The notes: generated from the letters alone by a model not told the origin. DNA of 64,000 nucleotides from Perkinsela sp. pyNocScin1 (GCA_964019655.1 CAXHTR010000001.1:434001-498000); one strand, 5' to 3'; numbered from the stretch's first letter, positions 47,601 to 56,376 are shown. Translations and numbers: made by a program.

Positions 47601-47765
47601 CGCAGCGAGGGGCCTGAAGTGGCCCTGGGGGTCCTGAAACCGCGAGACGTTGTTCGCACTGCACACGAGGGCTTCCATGCGCGTGTTCTCGGGGATGTTG
47701 AGGGAGCTGACCTTCGCTGGGCGCGAGTGATCGGCGCAGAGAAGGAGAGAGAGTAATAATTGCAT
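44664..47765 (-). CDS. giant LRR protein, subfamily A, about 37 repeats (1033 aa)
   Basis: The first real ATG is at 47765, leader MQLLLSLLLCADHS; a longer frame would need GTG. Cap: LNIPENTRMEALVCSANNVS, RFQDPQGHFRPLAAWRGVTL, with Asn-Ala in place of the cap Cys. Twenty-eight repeats follow without a break, an extended solenoid. Then comes a 70-80 residue island (about 755-835, with VTAVSTKVSAALGILKTCKH and a helical GRLVGRLEETLQRMQSRIGE) that is not LRR. Nine more repeats follow, and a basic tail (DVEVNREAERSGDESRKDGA). The island may be a flexible hinge like those in plant receptor-like proteins. The frame is intact over 3.1 kb, so this length is under selection. Confidence 0.92.
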   Translation of the reverse strand: MQLLLSLLLCADHSRPAKVSSLNIPENTRMEALVCSANNVSRFQDPQGHFRPLAAWRGVTLNASGRVWKIQWKQCFPNGGSMIVRHLPEDLEIFVLTSNPNLSGTVDFSSLPDELKTLMIADVAFQGELDTEALPRGLEVLNISSKGFTGSIRTENLPPSLRSLIAYKSSFSGSVDLGELPASLETLSMHANGLTGTIELTRLPPKLNKLVLQGNALSGSVCLTSLPDTLILIQLGLNRFTGTIDVARLPAGLKHLSIHNNAIEGTIDLTQLPNGIEYFSVAQNKLIGEVDLTRLPATLKQLGLSNCAFSGEVSFDRLPAALERFSIESNSFQGEVRLDALPRGLKSFLVGKNHFEGSVAFEALPRGLEIFTAEGNDFQGHLEAQHLPNSLQKLNVDDCHFTGSIDTALLPQALLELSATGNKLRGGINLDELPGGMAQLRVAGNALCGVISLEHLPRTLKNFAMDANGVAGSIPSNLPDGLERLTVSRNELTGTVDFTALPNNLKRFDANTNALSGTVDLTDLPKALNALLILQNQFSGVLNLRKLVPSLLVLNVGQNNFVGVVDMSQLPPKLMAIMVSINGLSGSLETAKLPRGLVTAAVIDNEMSGSVDLRALPPKLNSAMLSRNHFAGGVDLTALPETLFALAASRCRFFGSLDLRRLPEKMQILDLAENQLSGTVDLSAVPGAVHRLLLYGNKFSGDIALEKLPMQFGCAPEAPLAAGVTAVSTKVSAALGILKTCKHDFISRVSDGKANVSAFQGPFTGRLVGRLEETLQRMQSRIGETSEIERPSKGLAMHDNALKGTLQLVGLPQGLEVLQLGKNHFTGSVDLTQLPPRLRGLGLYQNELSGTVDLSALPKTLEFLLIGSNALGGVLDIAELPPALEVFEAERNTFSGGFGIDNLPASLKILNVHSNKLEGNLQFAALPRSLEVLDVRGNALTGTVDLDMMPSSMKVVRLGDNKLTGKLHLGNLPPTLQELTLKGNGFVPVPLEMFPAHVQRFSIGDVEVNREAERSGDESRKDGAKPGLIHRKL

Positions 47766-48037
47766 TGTTTTAAAATTTTTGACAGAAGTGCTGATGATTT
47801 TATGAAAGATCGATATCAAAATTTTTTTACAAAATTCTACATGGATGGTGGCCACACGATGCTTTCCATAGCTCTTAATGCAAAGGGAATTCTTGCTTTA
47901 CAAGTTCGACTTGAAATCATCAGAGACACGTATTCTGCTTTGAAAGAAGGCCTTTCTCATGATGGGTGTGTCTTCTCTGTTGATATATTTTTTTATTGAG
48001 TAGTAGACCTTATCTCCTGACTTGACCAGCCTCTAAC

Positions 48038-48661
48038 TTAGATTATGTCTATTTCCTCAACATTCCCAATACGAATTCGCTCGTCCAGCGAAAGTTTACT
48101 TCCCCTATCGATATTCTCCACTTTTTTAATCTGATTGTCTTGCAGGTCGATTTTCTTCATTCCTTCAGGAAGATCTTCATAGAAAACCACACGCTGTTTG
48201 ATACGATTCGCATGTAAATAAATTGTGTGTAGTGAATCTGGCAGGTTGTACAGCCGAACCGGCTCTTTGATGTAGTTGTGCTGTAAATGGAACGCGACGA
48301 TCTTTGGTGGGAGCTCACAGAGGTTCACAGTCCCGTAGATCCTGTTGTAGCTCATATTGAAGAGAATGCACTCCCGCGGGAGGAGCCGCGTATTCACTTT
48401 GTAGTGCTGCGAGCACGAAGTTATGGACACTTTTTGGACAGAGTGCGGCAGGTTCTCGACGTGAATGTTGCCGGGCGTGCAGTGCCGCATCTCGATGGCG
48501 CGGGCGAGGCCGTCGGCAGACCACACGATGACGCCTTTTTCGCGGTACCTCAAGTCGACGGACGCGAAGGCGAGGCCGAGCTGTTTTTCTTGGAGCTTGA
48601 TTGCCTCTTTGTGCGAATTCTTGGCTTGGAGAGGGAGACAGAGGAGAAAGTGGTAAAGCAT
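48038..48661 (-). CDS. LRR protein, subfamily B (207 aa)
   Basis: ATG at 48661, leader MLYHFLLCLPLQAKNS. The cap is minimal: KLQEKQLGLAFASVDLRYRE, with GVIVW but no C-W core. The B hallmark is complete: VENLPHSVQKVSITSCSQHY, KVNTRLLPRECIL. Repeats GTVNLCELPPKIVAFHL and EPVRLYNLPDSLHTIYL follow, then NRIKQRVVFYEDLPEGMKK and the closing QDNQIKKVENIDRGS. Every repeat uses N-x-I, and Lys is frequent, making the protein basic in contrast to the A genes. Confidence 0.88.
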   Translation of the reverse strand: MLYHFLLCLPLQAKNSHKEAIKLQEKQLGLAFASVDLRYREKGVIVWSADGLARAIEMRHCTPGNIHVENLPHSVQKVSITSCSQHYKVNTRLLPRECILFNMSYNRIYGTVNLCELPPKIVAFHLQHNYIKEPVRLYNLPDSLHTIYLHANRIKQRVVFYEDLPEGMKKIDLQDNQIKKVENIDRGSKLSLDERIRIGNVEEIDII

Positions 48662-48785
48662 GAGAATTTACGGAAGTCAAAAGATAAATAAAATTTCGAT
48701 TTGATAAGTGCTAAAGCATTCAAAAGCAACCAAATAATGGCTTTGATCCTTTCATATCTTGAAATTCCAAGTTTTTGTGCGACGA

Positions 48786-49733
48786 TCAAGATATGATCTC
48801 CTGAACAAAATCTTCCTTGCCCCTTTCGCACGCATACCCCTTGCCTTTTTCATCAACCACTGCCGTGATCTTGTTCCCATATATCGTGACAACATCGCGA
48901 TTTTCTGTGTGCACTGCTGCTACCCCTGAAAATACGTTGCTCGCAAACTTTGCCGTTTTTAAGTACCCCATGTGATTTTCCAAGTGTAGATCCCCGCAAA
49001 ACGAATTGCTTTCAGCTCTGAGGAGCTCGATATGCTTTGGCAAATTGTTCAAATTGAGAGCCCCGCTGAAATCACAGTCACTCAATGCAAGCATGACGAG
49101 TGATTCTGGGAGTGCTTCCAGAGAGACAAGGCCCTCAAAAAAATTGAAACTCAGGAAAATGCACTCAAGGCCAGATGGAAGATTATCGAGCGCAATACTT
49201 CCGCTAAAAGCATTCGAGCTAATGTTGAGATTACTGAGATCCTCCGGGAGAGCGGAAAGGTTTGCACTACCACTGAAACCGTTATCAGATATATCGAACT
49301 CCATGAGCTTTGATGGAAGCGTGCAGAAGTTTATGGACCCGAACATTCCCTGCGCATGCGTGAACGTGAACCATTCGAGGCCATCGGGCAGCACAGCGGT
49401 GTCAATTCTCCAGTCATCTTTGCACACGCCAGATAAAATCGTGTCGTTGTTTGCGGCAAATACTCGAGCGCAAGTGTCCCTTCGCAGTAATAATTCGCAG
49501 TAAAGCTTCGCAGTAATCCTTCGCAGTAAAGCTTCGTCGCCATCGATCTCGACTGCTTCCCAATCGGCAACGTCGAGATAGTCGCCGTATTCATCCTTAT
49601 ACTTGCGCTTTGCTCCATCTGTAAGGCCGTCGATGAGAAGCTCCATGCGCATCTGATCTGTGAGCGCCTGTTGATTGAAGCGGCCAAGGGCATGATTGAC
49701 ATCAGCAGAAACAAGCAGCTGTATATGATGCAT
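48786..49733 (-). CDS. LRR protein, subfamily A with a compensated frameshift (315 aa)
   Basis: ATG at 49733, leader MHHIQLLVSADVN. Cap: LGRFNQQALTDQMRMELLID, KYKDEYGDYLDVADWEAVEI. After GDEALLRR the frame crosses four 13-bp tandem repeats (49484-49535), and the next 35 residues (RDTCARVFAANNDTILSG) do not look like LRR. In the neighbouring frame the same DNA reads EGTLALEYLPQ and then FYLACAKMTGEL, the normal strand and first repeat. The frames rejoin at DTAVLPDGLEW, which implies a one-base loss near 49410. Repeats then continue normally (TLPSKL, ALPEDL, NLPSGL, ALPESL, NLPKHI) to KITAVVDEKGKGYACERGKE. Confidence 0.85.
   Translation of the reverse strand: MHHIQLLVSADVNHALGRFNQQALTDQMRMELLIDGLTDGAKRKYKDEYGDYLDVADWEAVEIDGDEALLRRITAKLYCELLLRRDTCARVFAANNDTILSGVCKDDWRIDTAVLPDGLEWFTFTHAQGMFGSINFCTLPSKLMEFDISDNGFSGSANLSALPEDLSNLNISSNAFSGSIALDNLPSGLECIFLSFNFFEGLVSLEALPESLVMLALSDCDFSGALNLNNLPKHIELLRAESNSFCGDLHLENHMGYLKTAKFASNVFSGVAAVHTENRDVVTIYGNKITAVVDEKGKGYACERGKEDFVQEIIS
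49484..49535. repeat. four 13-bp tandem repeats inside an LRR gene
   Basis: Units GCAGTAATAATTC, GCAGTAAAGCTTC, GCAGTAATCCTTC and GCAGTAAAGCTTC on the plus strand; the alternation suggests duplication of a 26-bp pair. The unit is not a multiple of three, so expansion changes the reading frame. Confidence 0.9.
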
Positions 49734-50419
49734 TTTACTTTACTAAAGACGAGCGTAGATGTGCATTAATTTCAAAGAAGGTTTATGTTTTTTTCTAGAA
49801 AAACAAAGTGTTTTCAACCCCATCGCATCGCACATAAGTATCATGCCTGCTATTCATGAGACTATAACGTAAGTGATTCGCTTCTTTGACGAAAAACATG
49901 AAATCTTTGAACAAAGGGTAATACAAAAGCGCAGCATTGATTAAAATTGGATACTTTGCAGGAAAATCTTGATCATGAGCCTCCATGCTCGTGGCGGGAA
50001 ACATTTCATTTTCCCCCGACCACCGAAAAATCCTTCTCAAAAATCCCCATTTTTCCCCAATTAGGGGGTCCCCCCCGGGTTTATGAGGCCCTATTGCACT
50101 TCCCAGCTCGACTATACAATATTGTCCCATCGGCTCACACGGCTACCGTATAAAAATCGCACCGTATAAAAATTCATAGATTCCCCACTTTGGAATTATA
50201 TTAAGAATTTTCATTCTTCGACGGATTACCACACTATACACTGCCTGACTGCCTGCAGCGATTCGAGCAATATTCATATCCATTGCCATTTTGAAAGATA
50301 TGGAAGCATCGAAGAGGCACACCGATAATTCATCATCGCCAATTTCCAACAAAAAGCATAAAATTTGTACTATCTCTCAATTCTATATACATATGTAATT
50401 TCATATCAGCCTCTGTACT
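49734..50419. other. intergenic, nothing seen
   Basis: About 690 bases. A G/C homopolymer pair (AGGGGGTCCCCCCGGG near 50064) is the only peculiarity; no gene. Confidence 0.55.
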
Positions 50420-51073
50420 TCATTCTGCACAGATGATATGCAGGCTCGGGTTGCCTTCTGAGATGATTTTCTCATTGAGCTGCGGAATCACGAGCAGATC
50501 CCCCGAAAATTTGTTTCGGCTCAGGTTGAGCTCCTGCAGCGAGCCTGGGACATTCGAAAGGCACAGCGACCCCGAGAGTGCATTCAATGAAATATTGAGT
50601 CTCTTCAGCTTATCGGGGAGCGCATCCAGTTTCACACTGCCTGAAAATTTATTCTGGTGCAGATGAAGCTCTATAAGGGTCGGTGGCAGATTTGTGAGGT
50701 TCAGACTTCCCGTGAATTCGTTGCCTTGGAACGCAAGGTACTCAACAGATTCCGGGAGACCTTCGAGGAGCACACTTCCAGTCAAAAAATTACATGCGAT
50801 ATTGAGGCCGCGCAGCTTTCTTGGCACCCACTGCGTTTCGATTGACCCCCGCAGCCTCCGATATGGAAAGGCAATGAACTGTATATGGCCCTTGCTGAAG
50901 GTCAAACCTCCAACGCGCTCTATATCTTTGAATTGCCCGTTCGCATCAAATAAATCACAATCTGGCTCTACACCTGCAAAGAGCAGCTCGATAAGAGACT
51001 GTTCGGGTAATGTGTCTTTGTCCATTCTCGATATATTCGGGATGTCGGCTGTGAGGAGAAAGTAAGCGTACAT
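50420..51073 (-). CDS. LRR protein, subfamily A, short (217 aa)
   Basis: ATG at 51073, leader MYAYFLLTADIPN. Cap: ISRMDKDTLPEQSLIELLFA, LFDANGQFKDIERVGGLTFS. The W of the core is lost (R-V-G-G), and there is no cap Cys after it. The strand GSIETQWVPRKLRG leads into five repeats (GLPESV, NLPPTL, ALPDKL, NVPGSL). It stops after one last strand (NEKIISEGNPSLHIICAE) without the usual A-type closing motif. It is the shortest A gene, with an eroded cap but an intact frame. Confidence 0.85.
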   Translation of the reverse strand: MYAYFLLTADIPNISRMDKDTLPEQSLIELLFAGVEPDCDLFDANGQFKDIERVGGLTFSKGHIQFIAFPYRRLRGSIETQWVPRKLRGLNIACNFLTGSVLLEGLPESVEYLAFQGNEFTGSLNLTNLPPTLIELHLHQNKFSGSVKLDALPDKLKRLNISLNALSGSLCLSNVPGSLQELNLSRNKFSGDLLVIPQLNEKIISEGNPSLHIICAE

Positions 51074-51749
51074 GGAACTGAATGATGAAATGTTGATGAA
51101 AAGTAGAAAGAATTAAATTTTGAATTGGAAGCGAATGGTCTACTTGAGTTTTGAAAATGTCTCAGATATTGAAAATTAAAGCATTTCGTGTGCTTCCAAA
51201 AGCTAATGGAATTTTGACCCTCATTGAAACCCTTCGACCAAAGTAAATTTCAGCTAAGCCAAATTTTAGCCCATCAAACCATCAAGTGACCTCCGAATGT
51301 TTATAACGTGGCCTTTTATATGGATTTTCTCTGTTCAATCTGATTCTTCCAGCCCAGTGGACTTTAGACTAACCCCTAAAATTTGAGACTGGCCCTCATA
51401 AAGCCCATTTTCAGAGGTCAAGAAGCACTGATTTAGATCGATACACCTGGTAGAGCGAAACTGAAAACATTCGAAGAAGAGCGCGTTAAAAAATGCGTAC
51501 ATGTATTCAGTCATCTCCATTGAGTAGCATGCAGTCATCTGTATTTCCATGCACCCACATATAGAAAGAAATCCATTACATCATCAGAGTCTTCGCAACA
51601 ACATCCATGTGACCAACTCTTCGTGTTATATCTAATAATTAGGGTACAAAAACTGCTGTTCCCTCTCTATTACAAAAGCAACGACTAAATTATGCACGGA
51701 ATCTAAAGTGTAACTTGTAAAATACTGCACTGTGCTCGTAAACTTTTCA
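51074..51749. other. intergenic, nothing seen
   Basis: About 680 bases with no supported gene or repeat. Confidence 0.55.
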
Positions 51750-52730
51750 TCATAACGCATATTCTGTTGTCTTATTCACCCCATTCTCATCGAAGACGTA
51801 ATTTATCTCGTTGTCAGATATATCGATGCACTCCTGCGGCGTATTGCTGTGAATAAAAGCGTCACCATGAAAAAGGTTCCCTGAGACATCGAGGAATGAC
51901 ACGCACTCCGGCATGTCATGGAGATCAAGCTCCCCTCCCAGCTTATTCCCCCAGAGAATGATGGATGATGGGTACTTGGATTCCAAAGAGAAGTGAAGCG
52001 CCCCCGACAGCTGATTTCCGGAGAGGTCGAGTTGAGCGAGGCTCCGAGGTAAGTTTTCGAGAGAAATACTGCCCGAAAGCGCGTTGCCGCTGAGATTGAG
52101 CTCTCGAAGCTCTCCTCGCGGAGGCATGGTGCTCAAGTCAATCTCTCCCGTGATTTTAGTCTCTGTGATCCGCAGACTCACCAGTTTGGCCGGGATCTGT
52201 GTGAGCACAATGCTGCCAGTAAAATCAACACTCATGATTTTAAGCCTCTCGAGACGCGGTGGAAGCGCAGTCAAGTCACAACTCCCGTGAAACGGCGTAC
52301 GGACGATGGTGAGGCGCGTCAGTGTGTCTGGTAGGGTGCGAAAGTCGAACGTCCCAGTGAGTTTCGTCTCTTCGATTGCGAGAGTACAAAGAGTCTGCGG
52401 GAGGCCACTTGTCTCAATTGTGCCCTCGAGCTTCATGCACCTTGTGATGTCAAAGTTCGTCAAGTTTCGGGGAAGGTAGTCGAGCAGTATAGTACCTGCG
52501 ATGTCTCTTCCGTTAAAGCTTAGGCCAATGGCCATGTCATCGCGACGAATGTACACTTCACGCCAGTCTTTGAAGTCGGTGAAGGCACCCTCGGGGTCTT
52601 GGAAGCGCTTTTGGGTGTCTTCAGTCATTTCACTGACGAGGAGCTCGAGCATAGTTTGGTCGGTCAGCGAGGCAATGTCAGGGCGGGCTACGGGAAGGGT
52701 ATCAGCTGCAGTGAAGAATGCAGAGAGCAT
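51750..52730 (-). CDS. LRR protein, subfamily A with Thr-rich strands (326 aa)
   Basis: The inner ATG at 52730 gives the family leader MLSAFFTAADT; an in-frame ATG at 52811 would add a Ser/Phe-rich stretch and cannot be excluded. Cap: VARPDIASLTDQTMLELLVS, RFQDPEGAFTDFKDWREVYI, with W-R-E-V-Y in place of W-GV-C. Repeats 2-6 use T-x-F or T-x-I at the usual N position (IEETKLTGTFDF, IVRTPFHGSCDL, ITETKITGEIDL), replacing the Asn ladder by Thr, while later repeats return to Asn. It closes with CIDISDNEINYVFDENGVNK. Confidence 0.88.
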   Translation of the reverse strand: MLSAFFTAADTLPVARPDIASLTDQTMLELLVSEMTEDTQKRFQDPEGAFTDFKDWREVYIRRDDMAIGLSFNGRDIAGTILLDYLPRNLTNFDITRCMKLEGTIETSGLPQTLCTLAIEETKLTGTFDFRTLPDTLTRLTIVRTPFHGSCDLTALPPRLERLKIMSVDFTGSIVLTQIPAKLVSLRITETKITGEIDLSTMPPRGELRELNLSGNALSGSISLENLPRSLAQLDLSGNQLSGALHFSLESKYPSSIILWGNKLGGELDLHDMPECVSFLDVSGNLFHGDAFIHSNTPQECIDISDNEINYVFDENGVNKTTEYAL

Positions 52731-52848
52731 GAAATGGAATGAAATTTTCAAAAGTGAATCAGAACGGGATGAAAGACTAAAACAAGAAGAGAAAAAACTC
52801 CAGCAATTCATACGGAGTAATTGGGACTACCATGCGTTCTATTCAAAT

Positions 52849-53238
52849 TCATTCAGAATCCTCTTCAAATGTGTCACTGTCCGATGGGTAGGACATATCC
52901 GAGAAAGTGCTCGAGAGATAAGCCTCAGTGCATATTCGGCACCTATCCGCTGGGTCCGCACATAGTATCGCAGTGAACTCGCAGTCCGCGAAATCGAGGT
53001 AAGGCTGGCTTTCTAGCAATTTCCCGACGTAAATCGATTTATCCTGTATGTTCTTCTCATTCACTGCGATGTCCTCGAGGCTCGCTAGCAGGTTCACAAT
53101 GTTTACTATCGCTGTGATATTGTTCTCTATTATAAAAATTGTTTCGATACCCTTCGGTAGGTTGCCGAGGTCAACTGTCCCCGTCACTTGCGTCCACTGG
53201 ACACAGAGGAACTCCAGCGATCGAGGGAGGTTTGTCAT
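52849..53238 (-). pseudogene. 5'-truncated subfamily C LRR gene with ATG at the break (129 aa frame)
   Basis: The frame starts at ATG 53238 directly within a repeat (MTNLPRSLEFLCVQWTQVTG). Two more repeats (NLPKGIETIFII, NLLASLEDIAVN) and the C-type tail follow: SIYVGKLLESQPYLDFAD, ADPADRCRICTEAYLS. It has no leader and no cap, and the 200 bases upstream carry none. It ends with an acidic stretch (DSDTFEEDSE) absent from the intact C genes. It could still be translated as a cytosolic stub, but truncation is the simpler reading. Confidence 0.75.
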
Positions 53239-53437
53239 GATATGATGATTGTATAGGAAGTCGGGGAGACTTTGAGTCGGATTTTTTCGATTCTCAGGCC
53301 CGGGCGCTCAGATCATCCCTCCCAAATTTCCAAATTTCATCTTGTTTTTAAGAAAGTGCTCGAAAAGATCAAAAAATCGATTTCGCTACGCTCTCACACG
53401 ATTTCGCAAAGAATGGAAAATCACCTTAAAACTCTTG

Positions 53438-54133
53438 CTAACTTTTGATTACACTGTACATGCCTGCGTCTACCTTGGTCGGATGTATGCCGTCAAAGAA
53501 GACCCCATTCGAGGAGACATCGCCTTTGTGCAAGGGCCGAACGGCATGTATTTCATTGCCACTCAGATTGACAGAATGAAAGCGTGCCGGAAGGTCCGCA
53601 TAGTACATTGTTCGCTGCCTCATCTTGTTTTGGCTGATGTCGAGCGTTCGCATCTGTCTCGGCAGGTGTACCAGATGGATCGGTCCGGAAATTTCATTGT
53701 CAGATATGTCCAACTCTTGGATGTTGGTGGGAAGCGAAGGCAAGTCGCATGGGCCAAAGATATAATTCATCGAAAAATTTGCTCTCTCAAGAGCTCGTGG
53801 AAGGGACCTTGTATCCAAAGGATAGCGCTGCTCACACTGAACGATTTTCAAGCTTTTCAGACATGCAGGGAGCCACGAAATGCGAAAGTTTCCCTGGTTA
53901 ATGAAGAATAAAGCGAGGCTCGAGAGACTGCCGTCAACACATCTGATGGAAAAGAAGTTATTGCTGTACGTCCAGGAGCAGATGTCACTTTCTGGCTTTC
54001 CAGATGAGACGAGGTCACGGAACATTGGCTTTATCTCGGCAAAGAATTCGGCTATGAGAACCGTCTGCATTTCGGCTGAATCTACTTTGCGTGCTTGCGT
54101 GTCGGAACACAGGGCTAAAAAGAGATTGCACAT
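53438..54133 (-). CDS. LRR protein, subfamily B (231 aa)
   Basis: ATG at 54133, leader MCNLFLALCSDTQ. Cap: AEMQTVLIAEFFAEIKPMFR, then SDICSWTYSNNFFSIRCVDG, a C-W-x(n)-C core with a longer spacing than in A or C. Hallmark: PACLKSLKIVQCEQRYPLDT, RSLPRALER. Repeats: GPCDLPSLPTNIQELDI and GPIHLVHLPRQMRTLDI, then NKMRQRTMYYADLPARFHS and the closing SGNEIHAVRPLHKGD. The cap (EMQ-VLI-EFF) matches that of the gene at 62351 (QMQGVLIEEFFQNI), so these two are a B sub-branch. Confidence 0.88.
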   Translation of the reverse strand: MCNLFLALCSDTQARKVDSAEMQTVLIAEFFAEIKPMFRDLVSSGKPESDICSWTYSNNFFSIRCVDGSLSSLALFFINQGNFRISWLPACLKSLKIVQCEQRYPLDTRSLPRALERANFSMNYIFGPCDLPSLPTNIQELDISDNEISGPIHLVHLPRQMRTLDISQNKMRQRTMYYADLPARFHSVNLSGNEIHAVRPLHKGDVSSNGVFFDGIHPTKVDAGMYSVIKS

Positions 54134-54680
54134 CTTTGAAGGTGAATAAAACAATGAGTTTTAAAGGTAAAGAACGGAGAGAACTGTAGAGAGGGGTCAG
54201 TAAAACTCCAGTACACCCCAGTTTCAAGTTTTGTGCAGTAGTTTGGACAAATTGTCGACTGCTAGAAAAATGTCATGATAATATCGCTGAAAAAAGGATT
54301 TTTTGTGTTCATGGGCTCATCAGCTCATTTGGTCTGAAAATAAAAAATTCAATTTCGATGCGCGTGAATAGCATCTCCGAATATTCACTCAATCATGCTT
54401 TGAATGATGTGCTGGCGATACTGCGAAATCCCTCGTGAGCGGCACATAATTGGTGTTGGCCCTCTTCATCGATACGCATATTTTTTACATAACACTCTTC
54501 CCTCCTAAATGATCGTTCGAAGCATCTCTGGGCACTCGGATACGCTGTTTCTCTTCTTATTCAAGTACAAAGGTGAAGGTAAAAGTACAAAAGGTGAAGT
54601 CCTGTTACAAAGATGAATGAAGTCGACCAACTAGACTCTGACTACTCTGTAATTACTTTCTGAATCTCTATTTCTATCTC
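54134..54680. other. intergenic, nothing seen
   Basis: About 550 bases; AAAGGTGAAG-type words repeat imperfectly near 54568-54613. No gene. Confidence 0.55.
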
Positions 54681-55463
54681 TCACTGTACCTTCTGGTTTC
54701 TGAAGTCTTTCCCTTCAAAAAAGTTCTTGTCCAACTGGAGCGCACCGAACTTTGCCGGGACATTTGCCAGCGATGGACTGCCGACGAGCGCATTATCGCT
54801 GAGATTGAGAACTTTCATACTCGGGAGATTCTCTAATCGAATTGTCCCCGTAAACTTGTTCCTGCTGAGCGATAGCGTGTGCACGTTGGCTGGGAGCTTT
54901 GTGAGGCACAGTGTGCCTGTCAGCTCGTTCGTTGAGAGATCCATGTGCTTGAGACCACTCGGCAGGCTTTCAAGGTTAATATTCCCTTGAAAGCAATTTG
55001 AACGAGCCCTGAAGATGATCATAGACGAGGGCAAGCTCGAAAGGTCCAATGTCCCTTCAAAATCGTTCCCATCGATAACGAAATAGTTTAGGCTGTCGGG
55101 AAGTAGTGCTGTGCTTATCGTTCCGGTGACCTTCCGTGAATCGAAAAACCCCTTCGTGATGTCAAAGTTGACAAGCCTTCGGGGTAAGAAATCAAGCGAG
55201 ACTGTACCAGATACCCACTTTTTGAGAAGCCAGTCAATTTGAACGACTCTGTCGTTGTGATCACACCTCACGCCATCCCAGTTGTGGACTTGTACGAAGT
55301 CACCAGCGCTATCTTTGAAGTTTAATCGGCTTTGATCATCTTTGAGGCTATAATCATCGCCGTCGACAGGTGTTACAAGCATTTCCATGCGCTCTTGGTC
55401 ACTCATAAGCGATGGGTCAAAGCGGCCGAGTGCACCTGTATCTGCGCACAAGTGGAAGAGCAT
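54681..55463 (-). CDS. LRR protein, subfamily A, tandem pair member 1 (260 aa)
   Basis: ATG at 55463, leader MLFHLCADT. Cap: LGRFDPSLMSDQERMEMLVT, with an insert before LNFKDSAGDFVQVHNWDGVR and Cys. Strand: GTVSLDFLPRRLVNFDITKG, then an unusual FDSRKVTGTISTALLPDS repeat with a longer loop. Seven repeats in all; the sixth is shortened (NLPSMKVLNLSDNALVG). It ends with LQLDKNFFEGKDFRNQKVQ. It is the downstream half of a tandem duplication with 55597-56376, sharing the cap insert, the short sixth repeat and the ending. Confidence 0.9.
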   Translation of the reverse strand: MLFHLCADTGALGRFDPSLMSDQERMEMLVTPVDGDDYSLKDDQSRLNFKDSAGDFVQVHNWDGVRCDHNDRVVQIDWLLKKWVSGTVSLDFLPRRLVNFDITKGFFDSRKVTGTISTALLPDSLNYFVIDGNDFEGTLDLSSLPSSMIIFRARSNCFQGNINLESLPSGLKHMDLSTNELTGTLCLTKLPANVHTLSLSRNKFTGTIRLENLPSMKVLNLSDNALVGSPSLANVPAKFGALQLDKNFFEGKDFRNQKVQ

Positions 55464-55596
55464 TTTTTTCAAATGATGACGGAGAGTCGCCGAAAAAATA
55501 AATTCGCTCGAAAATTTTGCAAAGAGCGAAAGAGTCTAAAATACATAAAGACTAACGCTAATGGCTCTGTCACATGGATCCTTCGACACTTCTTTC

Positions 55597-56376
55597 TTAC
55601 AGCATCTTTTGATTCATCCAACCCCCTCGAAAGTGGTTCTTATCCACTTGGAGCTTTCCGAATTTTGCCGGAAGACCATCGAGCGATGGGTTGCCTACGA
55701 GCTCATTATCGCTCAGGTCAAGCTCGTCCATACATGGGAGGCTCTCAAAGGTGATTGTCCATCTAAACAGGTTCCTGCTAAGCAATAGCCTGCGCATGGT
55801 TGCTGGGAGCTTTGTGAGGCACAGCGTTCCAGTGAGAATGTTTCCCGTGAGGTCGATTTTTTGCATACAACTCGGCAGGCATTCGAGGTTTATTGACCCC
55901 TCAAAAGAGTTGAAGTATGCCTCAAAGGTCGTCATCGGTGAAGGCAAAGCGCTCAAGTCTATTGTTCCTGAGAACGATTGCCCACTGATAATGAGCGTTT
56001 CAAGGCCACGGGGCAGAAGGAATGTCGAAATCGTTCCGCGGACTTGCCACGAGCTAAATAAACCCATACGAATATCAAGTGTTATGAGTTTGGGGGGAAG
56101 AAGGTCGAGTGAAACTTTCCCACATGCCCAGTTTTTCATTGACCAGTCAATTTTGACGACACTACCGTTCGTATCGCATTCGACACCATTCCACAGGATG
56201 ACTTTCCGGAAATCACCGTTTTTGTCCTTGAAGCTTAACTTGGACTCATCTTCGTACAGAGGGACATTATCATCTTCGATGGGAGTCACGAGCATCTCCA
56301 TGCGGTCCTGGTCGCTAATCAATGACGGGTCGAAGCGGCCGAGAGCGGAATTGTCAGCGCAAATGGCGACAAGCAT
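55597..56376 (-). CDS. LRR protein, subfamily A, tandem pair member 2 (259 aa)
   Basis: ATG at 56376, leader MLVAICADN, only seven residues before Asp. Cap: LGRFDPSLISDQDRMEMLVT, LSFKDKNGDFRKVILWNGVE and Cys. The repeat pattern is the same as in its neighbour, including the long loop (GLFSSWQVRGTISTFLLPRG) and the shortened sixth repeat (SLPCMDELDLSDNELVG). It ends with LQVDKNHFRGGWMNQKML. The region before the start reads TTCTGTCTCCTTCGAG then 17 bases to ATG, a plausible polypyrimidine/AG trans-splice acceptor. Confidence 0.9.
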   Translation of the reverse strand: MLVAICADNSALGRFDPSLISDQDRMEMLVTPIEDDNVPLYEDESKLSFKDKNGDFRKVILWNGVECDTNGSVVKIDWSMKNWACGKVSLDLLPPKLITLDIRMGLFSSWQVRGTISTFLLPRGLETLIISGQSFSGTIDLSALPSPMTTFEAYFNSFEGSINLECLPSCMQKIDLTGNILTGTLCLTKLPATMRRLLLSRNLFRWTITFESLPCMDELDLSDNELVGNPSLDGLPAKFGKLQVDKNHFRGGWMNQKML

